A model generated the notes under the pieces. That model did not search any database. It had not been told where the DNA came from and worked only from the letters and a program-made list of their open reading frames with translations. This document shows, in pieces, positions 46,775 through 57,735 of a DNA stretch of 64,000 nucleotides (position 1 is the stretch's first letter; every line of letters begins with the position of its first letter). Position numbers and translations under genes: made by a program. This stretch comes from Haematococcus lacustris (lineage: Eukaryota > Chlorophyta > Chlorophyceae > Chlamydomonadales > Haematococcaceae). The stretch lies in assembly GCA_030144725.1 (NCBI GenBank), contig JASKMD010000025.1:5815208-5879207 (forward strand), read 5' to 3'.

Positions 46775-47533
46775 CTCAGGCTCAGGCTCAGGCTCAGGCT
46801 CCCAGTCCATAGCCATGCTGGCTGGCTGGGCAGGGGCACGCATGGGGAGTGGGGGTAGGGGTGCAACATCCAGTGCACGAGGAGGCTGCACGGCTGGAGG
46901 AGTAGGGGCGCTGGGGTACCCAGGGGTGGAGTAGCCCACAAGGCATGTCAGGAAGGTCCTGAGCACATACAGTGACGCGATGACGCGGAGCTGAGAATGG
47001 ATGCCGGCCCTCAGCTGCAAATGGGCCAGTAGCTTTCGCTTCGTCTTCTTGCAGCCGCGCAGCACGGCGCCACCCGGGACTTTGATCACCTGCAGTCAAT
47101 CACGATCAATATTTTGACAGGCCGGCAATGCGGGGACACCAATAGTGCGGGGACATGAGCAGTGCTGGGGCATACAAGGCGGGGGTGCGTACCTGTCGGC
47201 GCTGGGTTTTCCATTATGCCCTTCGCTCCTCGCGTTCTTTGGCTGGAGGGACGCTAGGACCTGCGCTGGCATGAACAGCAGCGATGTGAGCTGCGCGGAG
47301 CTCACCGGACTGCACAGTTGCAGCAGACCACACTGCGACTACGACGAACCTCGTTTTCGCGGGCTTTCGATCGGAAGCGGATCTTGCTCCGCGGCACTGG
47401 GCCGCTTCCTCGGAGGCATTGCGCCACCAGGCTCATATCAGCTAACACCTGCTGAGCTCCTAATTATACCCAGGAGGCGATGTCACTCGTTCTCACACTC
47501 CCAAAGGGCACTCTGACCAAAGGGCACTCCGGC
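46604..47533 (-). pseudogene. Fanzor-like copy E: 5' end and N-terminal coding fragment
   Basis: The shared element 5' end (GGAGTGCCCTTTGGTCAGAG ... TATAATTAGGAGCTC) runs into the ATG at 47419. Exon 1 (47419-47350) encodes MPPRKRPSAAEQDPLPIESP then RKR, two basic clusters like a nuclear-import signal. The next recognisable exon begins at about 47089 (VIKVPGGAVLRGCKKTKRKL) and matches copy B, including a Glu-Pro dipeptide run at 46718-46800. The match to copy B stops abruptly after LDSEDP near 46604. This copy is the best evidence for the native start of the family. Confidence 0.6.
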
Positions 47534-48065
47534 CGGAACCCTGTCCCAGCAGCAAGGCCCTCCATTACCACTAGTGCCACGATGCTGCAGCCTAGAGCCT
47601 ACTCTCAAGTACAGAGCCTACTCTCAAGTGCAGCTCCAGCATGCAGCTACAGTTGGGCATGCGGCTTGACCATGTCATGCAGGAACAAGGCTATTCCCAA
47701 GCCATGTCGTCGCCTGGGAAGCAGGGGACAGCACAGCCTGCCTGCCGCTGAGGCTGGCTACGTGGCGGTCTTGCCCGAGCTGGGCACAGCTGGCCACATG
47801 CGTGTGGTGCGGCTGCCAGACGCTTGGGACCATGCCAATATGCTGTGTGTAGACGAGTAGATGCTTGCGCAATGGTTGGTCAGGGTCAAGCGCTCCCAAC
47901 TACTTAGAAACTGATCTGATCGACGATCCATGTCTGGCGCTGGACAGACAGACAGCAAGATGGCAGACGCAACAAGTTTCGTTGTTTCCTTACCAGCAAT
48001 GCACAGTGCCTGCTCAAAGTTTGCATTTGAGTTCTAAAGATTTCATCCCATGCGGCCTCGGTCCT

Positions 48066-48416
48066 CTACCCTTCCTTCCTGTGGTGTCGTCTCACCTTTC
48101 TTTGCTGCCCTTGGTTTGTTGGTTGCATGCCCCCTTTGCTTGCCGTTGCAACCGCTGCCTGGTGCGGTTGAAGGGGGGCACAGCCAGCCCTGGGGTAGTG
48201 CCTGCCACTAGGGTTAGCCACGTTCACCAAGACTTGTGAACCCCTCCCGACCTTGTGCGCTGCTTCTATGATCCGGCATTCCACTTTTGCTGACCACCGT
48301 GCTGCAGCTGCCGCATCCTCCTTACGCTGCACTTCAGCAAACAACGCTCTCAGACGGTGCTCCAAGTCATGAACATACACAGACTTAATGACCTTCTTGC
48401 ATGTGTGCAAGGACAT
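48066..48416 (-). CDS. Unrecognised ORF, helical and basic
   Basis: A 116-codon minus-strand frame with a plausible helical segment (RLRALFAEVQRKEDAAAAAR, then WSAKVECRIIEAAHKVG). It ends where Fanzor-like copy B begins on the other strand. It may be an exon of another mobile element; no family recognised. Confidence 0.25.
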   Translation of the reverse strand: MSLHTCKKVIKSVYVHDLEHRLRALFAEVQRKEDAAAAARWSAKVECRIIEAAHKVGRGSQVLVNVANPSGRHYPRAGCAPLQPHQAAVATASKGGMQPTNQGQQRKVRRHHRKEG

Positions 48417-49194
48417 GAGCTCCAGCTCTAGCTGCAGCAGGCGCCGTGCTGCGCGGCTGCAAGAAGACGAAGCGAAAACTACTGGCCCATTTCCAGCTGA
48501 GGGCCGGCATCCATTCTCAGCTCCGCGTCATCGCGTCACTGTATGTGCTCAGGATCTTCCTGACATGCCTTGTGGGCTACTCCACCCCTGGGTACCCCAA
48601 CGCCCCTTCACCTCCAGCCGTGCAGCCTCCTCGTGCACTGGATGCTGCACCCCTACCCCCACTCCCCATGCGTGCCCCTGCCCAGCCAGCCAGCATGGAC
48701 ATGGATTGGGAGCCTGAGCCAGACCCTGACCCTGAGCCTGAGCCAGAGCCAGAGCCTGCCCCAGCGCCACCCACACTGCGCCCACCCAGCGCCCGCCTTG
48801 CTGCCCGCCACCCCCCACCAACAGCTCACACTAGGCCACCCATGCCCTTGGACAGCGAAGATCCAGTCCTGCTGCAGCAGCTCAAGGTGTTTAGCCTGTA
48901 CTTTGCCAACTCCACCTTCCTCACACCCTACAACCAGCTGCAACGGCGGCTTGGGCGTGCTGGGCAGAAAAAGCACTTCAGCATCAAGCCAGCCTTTGAT
49001 GACCCCAGCAACCAGGAGCTACTGGCCAAGCTGCAGCAGCTGGGCAGCGCCAACTTCACCGGTGACCACAACACCATCAGCCATCACTCCATGCAGCTGG
49101 CGGTCGCCATGCAGCAGCACTACTCCAACCCAGGCAAGTGGTGGTGGTGCATAGACTCTGGACCTGGACCTTGACATAGACTCTGGACCTGGAC

Positions 49195-49322
49195 ACAGAC
49201 TTGACATAGATCTGATGTAGACCTGACCTGACCTGACCAGACATAGACCTGACATAGACCTGACCTTGCCTGACCTGACCTGACCTGACCTGACCTGACC
49301 TTAAACCTGACCTGACCTAACC
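49195..49322. repeat. GACCTGACCTG-type repeat in a Fanzor intron
   Basis: Irregular CCTGA/ACCTG pentamers fill the 49134-49331 GC-AG intron of copy B. The unit is the complement of the AGGTC array at 26807-27126. Confidence 0.85.
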
Positions 49323-50300
49323 TGCATGCAGAGCGCTATGTCAAGCTCTACGCCAAGGCAGCCAGGGCCATGCTAGGATGGACCGGGGAGGAGGCCCAGC
49401 TCTTCACCAAGCTGACGTGTGGGTACAGCCTCAACACTGACAGCCCCGAGCTACAAGCTGCCCACCTGGACAAGGCGCATGTCAACGACCTGATGGAGGA
49501 GGCAGCCAAGCACCGGAGACTGCTGGCCCTGGAGGAGGGAGACTCCTTGCAGGATACCTTATCCCTGCCCTGCCGCATGCGCCATGCGGTGCATGTGTGC
49601 AGGTGCCTGGAGCAGTGGCAGCAGCCCCCCACCACACCCGTGCCAGGCAAGCCAAAGCGTGGCGGGCGTAGGGTGGGGCCCCGGGTCCTGACCTGCCCAC
49701 CCCCCTTCACCCTCACCCCCTTGGCCAGGGCGGGTGTGCACTTCGTCAAGGTGGACAGCAGAGTGTTGCATGGGGTGTGCAAGCAGTTGGGGCTCACAAG
49801 GGATACAGAAAAGGTGTTCACCGCAGAGCCAGCCCGTAGCAACCATTGGGACAGGTGGTTCAGCACAGGCAAGCTGGCCAACCAAGGCTTTGAGTTCGAG
49901 CGGACAGTGGAGACTGATGGTGTCAGTGTATGTGTGCACTACACCCGCCCCCTCCCCCCTCCTCCTGCCCCACCCTCCTCAGCAGGCCCCTCCAGCAGCA
50001 ACAGCAGCCCAGCGGCAGCCCCAGGTGCAGCAGCAGTAGCGGCCCATGAGTTGGGACTGCCCCGCATTGGCAAGGGCCTAGCTGAGCAGCGTGAGTTCGT
50101 GTTCAACCCAGACACTCAGATTGGGGTGGGCATCGACCCCGGCGTCACCCAGGCAGTCAGCGCAGCACTCAGGCAAATTAGTAACAGGATTTTTGAGATT
50201 CGGAGCCTCGGACTTGGTACATAGTCAAATGAAGGCATTGTAAGATTGGGGGTCGAAACTAAAATTCGTGATTTTGCGCGGTTGGTGAGATACGGCCATG

Positions 50301-51092
50301 CTACAGTACTGTAGGTGTCTACAGTACTGTCGGGGTACCTCGAGAGACCACTTACAGTACTGTAGGTACCTACAGTACTGTAGACATCTACAGTACTGTA
50401 GACATCTACAGTACTGTAGGTACCTCGAGGTACCTCGAGAGACCATTTACAGTACTGTAGGTACCTACAGTACTGTAGACATCTACAGTACTGTAGACAT
50501 CTACAGTACTGTAGACATCTACAGTACTGTAGACATCTACAGTACTGTAGACATCTACAGTACTGTAGGTACCTCGAGGTACCTCGAGAGACCATTTACA
50601 GTACTGTAGGTACCTACAGTACTGTAGACATCTACAGTACTGTAGACATCTACAGTACTGTAGACATCTACAGTACTGTAGACATCTACAGTACCTCGAG
50701 GTACCTCGAGGTACCTCGAGGTACCTCGAGAGACCATTTACAGTACTGTAGGTACCTACAGTACTGTAGACATCTACAGTACTGTAGACATCTACAGTAC
50801 TGTAGACATCTACAGTACTGTAGGTACCTCGAGGTACCTCGAGAGACCATTTACAGTACTGTAGGTACCTACAGCACTGTAGACATCTACAGTACTGTAG
50901 ACATCTACAGTACTGTAGACATCTACAGTACTGTAAACATCTACAGTACTGTAGGTACCTCGAGGTACCTCGAGAGACCATTTACAGTACTGTAGATACC
51001 TACAGTACTGTAGACATCTACAGTACTGTAGACATCTACAGTACCTCGAGGTACCTCGAGGTACCTCGAGAGACCACTTACAGTACTGTAGC
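50301..51092. repeat. TACAGTACTGTA / GGTACCTCGAGGTACC subterminal array
   Basis: About 30 TACAGTACTGTA palindromes, spaced by GACATC or GGTACC, arranged in five or six higher-order blocks separated by GGTACCTCGAGGTACCTCGA and GAGACCATT. It starts about 135 bp from the element end. Confidence 0.95.
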
Positions 51093-51907
51093 CTTTAAGC
51101 ACTTAGAAAAATTCTGAACATCTCACTTGCATTCAAGGCCGTCCAACACTTAGTCGCAGCATCGTGTAGCCGGTATTGCAGCGATGGCATCGCACGAGGT
51201 TACCCATACTCGCAGCCGCATCTAGCCCATACTCGCAGCCACATACTCGGCAATCAACCTCGCGGCCACACAGCTGGTCCACAGATGGCATCGCACGAGG
51301 TTACCCATACTCGCAGCCACATCTAGCCCATACTCGCAGCCACATACTCGGCAATCAACCTCGCGGCCACTCAGCTGGTCCAGCAGCGCAGAAGCATACC
51401 TGTGAGGCAGCTCGGTGCGAGGATCTCACCTCGCAGCCAGCCTCGCAGCCATTTTCCTCGCAGCCAGCCTCGCAGCCAGTTTCGCAGCCAGCCTCGCAGC
51501 CAGCCTCGCAGCCAGCATCGCAGCTAGCCTCGCGGCCAGTTTCCTCGCAACGATTCTCCGCAATGAATCGCAAGCATTGATGCACCAACGCAAGGCAGGT
51601 GCAACGTGTTGTGAGCAGCGAAGAGGCCAGACGGACTATGGTAAGAGCTTAGGACCAAGGTAAGAGCTTAGAAGGAGCTAGCATTGCGCAGCATAGCCCT
51701 TAGTATCCAGCCTAACCGCTACCACACCTGGTTGCTGCAGGTCTTACAATCACGCCTAGTACCCCCCTGATTACCACCCCCTCCCAGTCCCCCTCACCAC
51801 CACCACCACCACCACCACCACCACCACCACCATTTCATCACCTCTCACAACGTTCCCACTGTTGCCTCCCTTGTGTTGCCTCCCTTGTGTTGCCTCCCTT
51901 GTGTTGC

Positions 51908-52217
51908 AGCCCAGCCCAGCCCAGCCCAGCCCAGCCCAGCCCAGCCCAGCCCAGCCCAGCCCAGCCCAGCCCAGCCCAGCCCAGCCCAGCCCAGCCCAGC
52001 CCAGCCCAGCCCAGCCCAGCCCAGCCCAGCCCAGCCCAGCCCAGCCCAGCCCAGCCCAGCCCAGCCCAGCCCAGCCCAGCCCAGCCCAGCCCAGCCCAGC
52101 CCAGCCCAGCCCAGCCCAGCCCAGCCCAGCCCAGCCCAGCCCAGCCCAGCCCAGCCCAGCCCAGCCCAGCCCAGCCCAGCCCAGCCCAGCCCAGCCCAGC
52201 CCAGCCCAGCCCAGCCC
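51908..52217. repeat. (CCCAG)n pentanucleotide array, about 62 units
   Basis: Perfect CCCAG repeats in CACTA-like copy 2, the counterpart of 35160-35520. A (CCA)n run precedes it at 51790-51832. Confidence 0.97.
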
Positions 52218-53517
52218 AACCCTACTCTCCCACACTGCACTTCCTACCGAGGTGAGGACAAAGGAAGGTGGGTTGTAATGGAGGGCTGCTACACCTGCCC
52301 CTCCATCTGCCAGCTCTACATCTCCCTACTCTATTGGTGAGTGCATCCAGTACCCATGTCCAATGTTTGCTTCCGTTGACAAATCGTCACACCATTGCCG
52401 CAGGTCTTGTGCGCCTACACCTGAGACTATCGATGCCCTCCCCACTTCTCTCGCCCTCCCCATGGACCTCTCCTTCCCTTCCCTCCCCTTCCTCCCCTTC
52501 CTCCCACACACATATACACCACACCCCAGCAAAAGGTGAGTGCAGGTATGTGGCACCCTGTACCCACCTTAACCGCTAGCATGCCCCTTGTCACGCTGCA
52601 GGATTGATCGTCACACCCTTCCCCATCCCCTTTTCCTCCCCTTTCCCACGCCCACCACCAACGCCCAGCTTGTCGTCCCTCCACTTCCACCTCTACCCAC
52701 CCCCCACTTCCCCCCTCCCCGTCACCTCTCCCCTGACATCCCAGCAGCCAGGAGAAAGCCCACCCCACCCACCCTCTTCCCACCCCTCCCTTCCCCCTCT
52801 CCCTCCCTCTCCCCTCCCATACTTGTCAAGCCTCCTCTTCCCCTCTCCCACCCTTCGATTGACGTGGCATCGCAACCCCCACCTCACCCCACCTTCCCTT
52901 CCCTACACCCTACACTCCCCACCGCAGTCCCACCCCACTGGCGCAAGGGATATGTTGCCTGGTGTGAGCAGGTAGGAGGCCAGGAGGACCACAAAGGTTA
53001 GGCCACGGTGAAGGCTAACACAGTGCCCAGCCTGGTCACCCTACCGCACGTGCACGCCCCTTGGTTGCAGGTCTAGTGGGCACCTCCCTTCCACTTCCCT
53101 TTCCCCTACACAACCACCCCCTCCCAATTCATCCTCCCCCGCCCCCGCCCCCGCCCCCGCCCCCGCCCCCGCCCCCGCCCCCGCGCCCCCGCCCCCGCCC
53201 CCGCTCCCTCCCCTGCCCCCACCCCCACCCATGCCCCCACCCACCCCAACCCATGCCCCCAACCCATGCCCCACCCACCCAAACCCATGCCCCCAACCCA
53301 ACCCACCCCCGCCCAGCCCAACCCGGTTGAGCCTCCCGCCTCCCCACCTCCCGCCTCCCTGCCTCCCGCCTCCCCGTCTCCCGCCTCCCTGCCTCCCACC
53401 TCCCGCCTTCCACATCTACCCCCCCTCCCCGCCTTCACTCTTCCACTCCCCCCCCTTCCTAGCAGCAGTCATCAAGCAGCCAAAAGGTAGGTAGGTGCTA
53501 CAGTGCCCCTACTATAT

Positions 53518-54380
53518 CTGCTGCTGCGCCCCTGCTGCTGCTGCTGCTGCCCCCCTACTGCTGCTGCTGCTTCGCCCCTGCTGCTGCTGCTGCCCCCCTG
53601 CTGCTGCTGCTGCGCCCCCTGCTGCTGCTGCTGCTGCGCCCCCTGCTGCTGCTGCTGCTGCGCCCCTGCTGCTGCTGCTGCCCCCCTGCTGCTGCTGCTG
53701 CTTCGCCCCTGCTGCTGCTGCTGCCCCCCTACTGCTGCTGCTGCCCCCCTGCTGCTGCTGCTGCTGCGCCCCTGCTGCTGCTGCTGCCCCCCTACTGCTG
53801 CTGCTGCTGCGCCCCTGCTGCTGCTGCTGCTGCCCCCCCGCTGCTGCTGCTGCTGCCCCCCTACTGCTGCTGCTGCTGCGCCCCTGCTGCTGCTGCTGCC
53901 CCCCTGCTGCTGCTGCTGCCCCCCCGCTGCTGCTGCTGCTGCCCCCCTACTGCTGCTGCTGCTGCGCCCCTACTGCTGCTGCTGCTGCCCCCCTACTGCT
54001 GCTGCTGCTTCGCCCCTGCTGCTGCTGCTGCCCCCCTACTGCTGCTGCTGCCCCCCTGCTGCTGCTGCTGCTGCGCCCCTGCTGCTGCTGCTGCCCCCCT
54101 ACTGCTGCTGCTGCTGCGCCCCTGCTGCTGCTGCTGCTGCCCCCCCGCTGCTGCTGCTGCTGCCCCCCTACTGCTGCTGCTGCTGCGCCCCTGCTGCTGC
54201 TGCTGCTGCCCCCCTGCTGCTGCTGCTGCCCCCCTGCTGCTGCTGCTGCTGCCCCCCTACTGCTGCTGCTGCTGCCCCCCTACTGCTGCTGCTGCTGCCC
54301 CCCTACTGCTGCTGCTGCTGCCCCCCTACTGCTGCTGCTGCCCCCCCCCCTGCTGCTGCTGCCACCCATGCTGCTGCTGC
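53518..54380. repeat. (CTG)n array interrupted by CCCCCTA/CGCCCC
   Basis: Some 45 units of CTGCTGCTGCTGCCCCCCTA type. This is the counterpart of 33626-34280 and is about 200 bp longer. The frames of up to 399 codons here are Leu/Cys/Pro/Ala repeats without gene features. Confidence 0.95.
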
Positions 54381-54866
54381 CTACAGTACTGTAGGTGTCT
54401 ACAGTACTGTAGGTGTCTACAGTACTGTAGGGGTCTACAGTACTGTAGGGTGTCTACAGTACTGTAGGTGTCTACAGTACTGTAGATGTCTACAGTACTG
54501 TAGGTGTCTACAGTACTGTAGGTGTCTACAGTACTGTAGGTGTCTACAGTACTGTAGGTGTCTACAGTACTGTAGGTGTCTACAGTACTGTAGGTGTCTA
54601 CAGTACTGTAGACATCTACAGTACTGTAGGTGTCTACAGTACTGTAGGTACCTACAGTACTGTAGGTGTCTACAGTACTGTAGGGTGTCTACAGTACTGT
54701 AGGTGTCTACAGTACTGTAGGGTGTCTACAGTACTTTAGGTGTCTACAGTACTGTAGGATGTCTACAGTATTGTAGGTGTCTACAGTACTGTATGTGTCT
54801 ACAGTACTGTATGTGTCTACAGTACTGTAGGTGTCTACAGTACTGTAGACCCCTACAGTACTGTAG
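54381..54866. repeat. TACAGTACTGTA palindrome array, about 27 units
   Basis: Counterpart of 32318-33625 with far fewer units; the spacers are mostly GGTGTC on this strand. Confidence 0.96.
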
Positions 54867-55599
54867 CTGCCTTCCCCCCATGCATCCTTAACCCCCATGC
54901 CCCCTTCACCCCCATGCAGGAACAACTCAATGTAGCCCAAGCTCGTTTGCTATCCCGACAGTGCTATGCAAATGCGCTGACAACAAAGCGTGCCTATGTT
55001 GCCGAGCCCAGCATTATTCAGCCTCTAGGGTTAGGTATCGACCCTGAGACCAACCCTTGCAAGAGTCAGATCCCTTGCCCATACCATGCATGCAGTGATT
55101 GGCAGGACCACAAGTGGTGATGTAATGATGTAGGCTAAGAGTCATGATGTAATGATGTGAGGTTAGATGTAATGATGGATGGTTGAGGGCCAACCGCAAA
55201 CAACTTTTGGGGCAATCTCTGCCGCACTCGATATTACACGGGAGGGTGCGGTGCACGAGGTTGTTGTGATTGCGGGGCATCATCAACATCCACAGCTTTG
55301 CGGGAGCTTGCAAGCCGAGCTACCCAGTACAACCGACAGAACGGACCTAGCTTGCGATAGAGACGGGCCCCGGCCTTAGACCTTACACGTATGTATGTAG
55401 CTCCCTATGGCGACCTTATTGCGTGGACACAACTTTCGGCACAAATATCCATATCGAGCTTGCGGGCCTACGCTTCGACGCCTCTCACTATTTATAGCAC
55501 GCAGAAGCTGACGGTGCAATCGCGGTAGCAAATGTTGGTTTGAATGTGGAGAACAGCATGGTACCCTATTTACAAGAGACCTTGTCAAATCTGACCTAC

Positions 55600-55684
55600 A
55601 GTACTGTAGACGTCTACAGTACTGTAGACACCTACAGTACTGTAGACATCTACAGTACTGTAGACATCTACAGTACTGTAGGTA
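55600..55684. repeat. TACAGTACTGTA subterminal cluster, copy 2
   Basis: Five palindrome units about 140 bp from the 3' end of CACTA-like copy 2. Confidence 0.95.
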
Positions 55685-56566
55685 CCTACACTCCAACTGC
55701 TCACATACTCAGAATTTCAACAAGCGTCAAGTGGCGTTGGAGTCGCAAGGACAATCCGAGGCGAACCGCATCAAAAAACTACCCCCCTAGGATGACGAAT
55801 ATCCGCACTAATTTGCCTGTGTGAGCCTCTGAGGTGTGGGACCCGATGACAGGCCAGCTGCAGGCAGACCAGCTGCGCCGGTGGAAGCTGACCAAGGGCG
55901 AGGTCAAGCATGGCAGTGGCCTGAACAATGCCCGCCGTGACACTGAGCGGTGGCTTGCACCGATCAAGCCCCACCTCCAGCACCTGGCAGCAGCAAGCCC
56001 AGCTGGCACCTCCCTGGAGGCAAACCTGAAGCACATCACCGTCACCCTGGCCACCTGGGATGCGGTGTGGGAGGTGTACCTGGACCCCAAGTGGGCAGAG
56101 CAGCGGCTGGTGGGTAGACAGGGACTGCAATGCAGCGCTCAACATGCATCGCATTGGGGAGAGCAAGTGGCGCCCGCTGGGGCTGTGCTGGTGGCCAGAG
56201 CAGGGGATGCTGCCAGCCAAGGGCAAGGAGTACCCTGGCTTGGGGTACAAGCGAGTGCGAGACAAGCCACCCAAGGCCCAGCAGCAGCAGCAGCCTGCAG
56301 TGGCACAGTAGTGTGTGCCCCCCCCCCTTTGAAGCTGTCATCAGCTTACGCTTAGTGCATGTTTTGTCATGCCAACTCTATGCATAGCCCTGTCACAGGG
56401 GTCAGGCAATGCTGTAGGTGGTAGGCGACCGTGACCATGTGTATGCCATGTATAGGCCATGTGCATGCCATGCGATGGGAACTCCACACAGACAAAAACA
56501 CCGTTTTGTAGTGGTTCACAAGTAGTGTGTTCGACTGCAATGAATGCTCAAGGTTGAGAGCCAAGG

Positions 56567-57160
56567 TGCTGTCACTGGTCTGTTGGTTTATTCCTCTGTT
56601 GGTTTATTCCTCTGCTGGTACCAAGTGTGGCAACTGGTCATGCTTACTGGCCCACATCCTCACTGGCTCAGGCACCAAGCAGGACCCGCCAAACACAGCC
56701 ACTACATTGGTCCTCACTACCATGATCCCCTGCCCTGAAGTACCTGGCTAAGGGTGACAGCCCATAGCGGACACCAAGCCTGCTGCCGCTCAGTAACCGG
56801 TGCCACTGCCTTCCCTGCATGCTCCCAGATGTAACGCAACATGGACACAGCTGGGCTGATGTAGTAAGTTGATAATGTCACAGGGTGTTTCATGGCACTT
56901 GGTGCTTGGTGCTCCATGCTCCCACGCCAAGCTACACCCAGCCAACAAGGTTCAATGAAGGCGATGGCTGGGCGGGTAACATCACTCAGTGCGGCTAGTC
57001 TAAACAGCAGGGTGTTATGCATGCTGTGGCTGTAATAAGGCTGCGCTCCAACGCTGCGAGCTTGCTCCTCAAGACCTCACTCATGAAGGTAACAACACCC
57101 GCATGGGCCCCCCCGACTTGTGTGATTGCGTCCTCTTACGCTGTCATCTGGCAGCGCTGA
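56567..57160. other. No gene recognised
   Basis: Between the end of Fanzor-like copy B and the uS13 gene there is only a minus-strand frame at 56717-57022 (LSTYYISPAVSMLRYIWEHA) with no known motif; it could be a transposon relic. Confidence 0.4.
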
Positions 57161-57166
57161 TGGGCG

Positions 57167-57735
57167 ATGGTGCAAATCGCCCGTGTCACGTTGGAACAAA
57201 ACAGGCAATTCGCGCACGCTCTCGCCAAAATCTTTGGCATCGGCAGCGCGACTGGTCTGGAGATAGCTGAGGCCTGTGGTATCAGCCGCGATTTGAGGGT
57301 GTGTCGGCATGCACCAGCTCTGAGCAGGCAGCAGCTAATGAGCAGCAGCCGGGCTTGACCCACTTGACTGTGACGGTGCCTCAATCCACCTGACTATGAT
57401 GTTGCCTAGGTGCGGGACATCAAGGAGCCACACCTGCAGCGTGTATCACAGTACATTCAGGACCACTTTGTGGTGGAGGACCAGTTGAAACGGGGCATTA
57501 GGGAGAACATCCTTCGCCTTATGAACATAAAGTGCAGACGGGGAACACGGTAAACAGCTACCTTGCAGTACTCAGCGCTCAGATATTGACAGCCAGCTTA
57601 ACACCTTACCTGGCGACTACATGACGCTGTTTGTGCAGGCATGAGCTGGGTTTGCCAATCGCTGGACAGACCAAGTCAAACAGCGCTACTGCCAGGAAGC
57701 TGAAGCACCATGTCATGTATGACACGAGCAGATGA
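57167..57735 (+). CDS. Organellar-type small ribosomal subunit protein uS13
   Basis: Three exons in phase: 57167-57298, 57410-57549 and 57639-57735 (122 residues, the usual uS13 length). Exon 1 begins MVQIARVTLEQNRQFAHALA and has the KIFGIGSATG turn typical of the helix-two-turn-helix region. Exon 2 encodes YIQDHFVVEDQLKRGIRENI and INIKCRRGTR-like sequence. Exon 3 ends with GLPIAGQTKSNSATARKLK, the conserved C-terminal RNA-contacting tail. uS13 sits in the head of the small subunit and contacts tRNA. The sequence is of bacterial/organellar type and diverged, more like mitochondrial S13. No obvious targeting presequence precedes the motif, so an upstream exon or internal signal is possible. 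Confidence 0.8.

Larger units (their letters stand above)
50167..55823 (+). mobile_element. CACTA-like non-autonomous DNA element, copy 2 (5.7 kb)
   Basis: Same element as 31350-36869, in the opposite chromosomal orientation but the same orientation relative to its host Fanzor gene. Ends are CACTCAGGCAAATTAGTAAC and CACTAATTTGCCTGTGTG; AGC flanks both sides (50164-50166 and 55824-55826). Removing the element and one AGC leaves the host frame open (SAAS then EVWDP). The internal order matches copy 1: palindrome cluster, CGCAGC-rich stretch, CCA run, CCCAG array, CCCCCG array, CTG array, palindrome array, unique segment, subterminal palindromes. Repeat lengths differ between copies. No transposase recognised. 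Confidence 0.82.
48441..56566 (+). pseudogene. Fanzor-like nuclease gene copy B, transposon-split, RuvC-II deleted
   Basis: The 5' end is truncated at GGCGCCGTGCTG (copy E keeps more). Exon 48443-49133 encodes the N-terminal region (GCKKTKRKLLAHFQLRAGIH, a Glu-Pro run, then YFANSTFLTPYNQLQRRLG) and ends at a GC donor (CCAG/GCAAGT). Exon 49332-50166 continues in phase to TDGVSVCVHYTRP and the RuvC-I motif GVGIDPG (Asp codon 50135). The CACTA-like element 50167-55823 interrupts nine residues later. After it, 55827-56114 continues in frame (EVWDPMTGQLQADQLRRWKL). At about 56114 the frame jumps directly to DRDCNAALNM, so the RuvC-II and zinc region present in copy C is deleted and the frame is lost at the junction. 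It ends with the shared 3' block. Confidence 0.72.

Noticed and set aside
46718..46800. Separate acidic Glu-Pro repeat protein
   Set aside because: It is the internal repeat of the Fanzor-like N-terminal exon, shared with copy B at 48709-48760.
53495..54702. Frames of 299 and 399 codons rich in Leu, Cys and Pro
   Set aside because: Pure translation of CTG/CCCC repeats plus the palindrome array; no domain, and the counterpart in the other element copy differs in length.
30156..56566. The two Fanzor-CACTA loci as a single inverted duplication
   Set aside because: The CACTA-like elements are near-identical, but the surrounding Fanzor genes are clearly diverged, the insertion points differ and the target repeats differ (TCC, AGC), so they are independent insertions.
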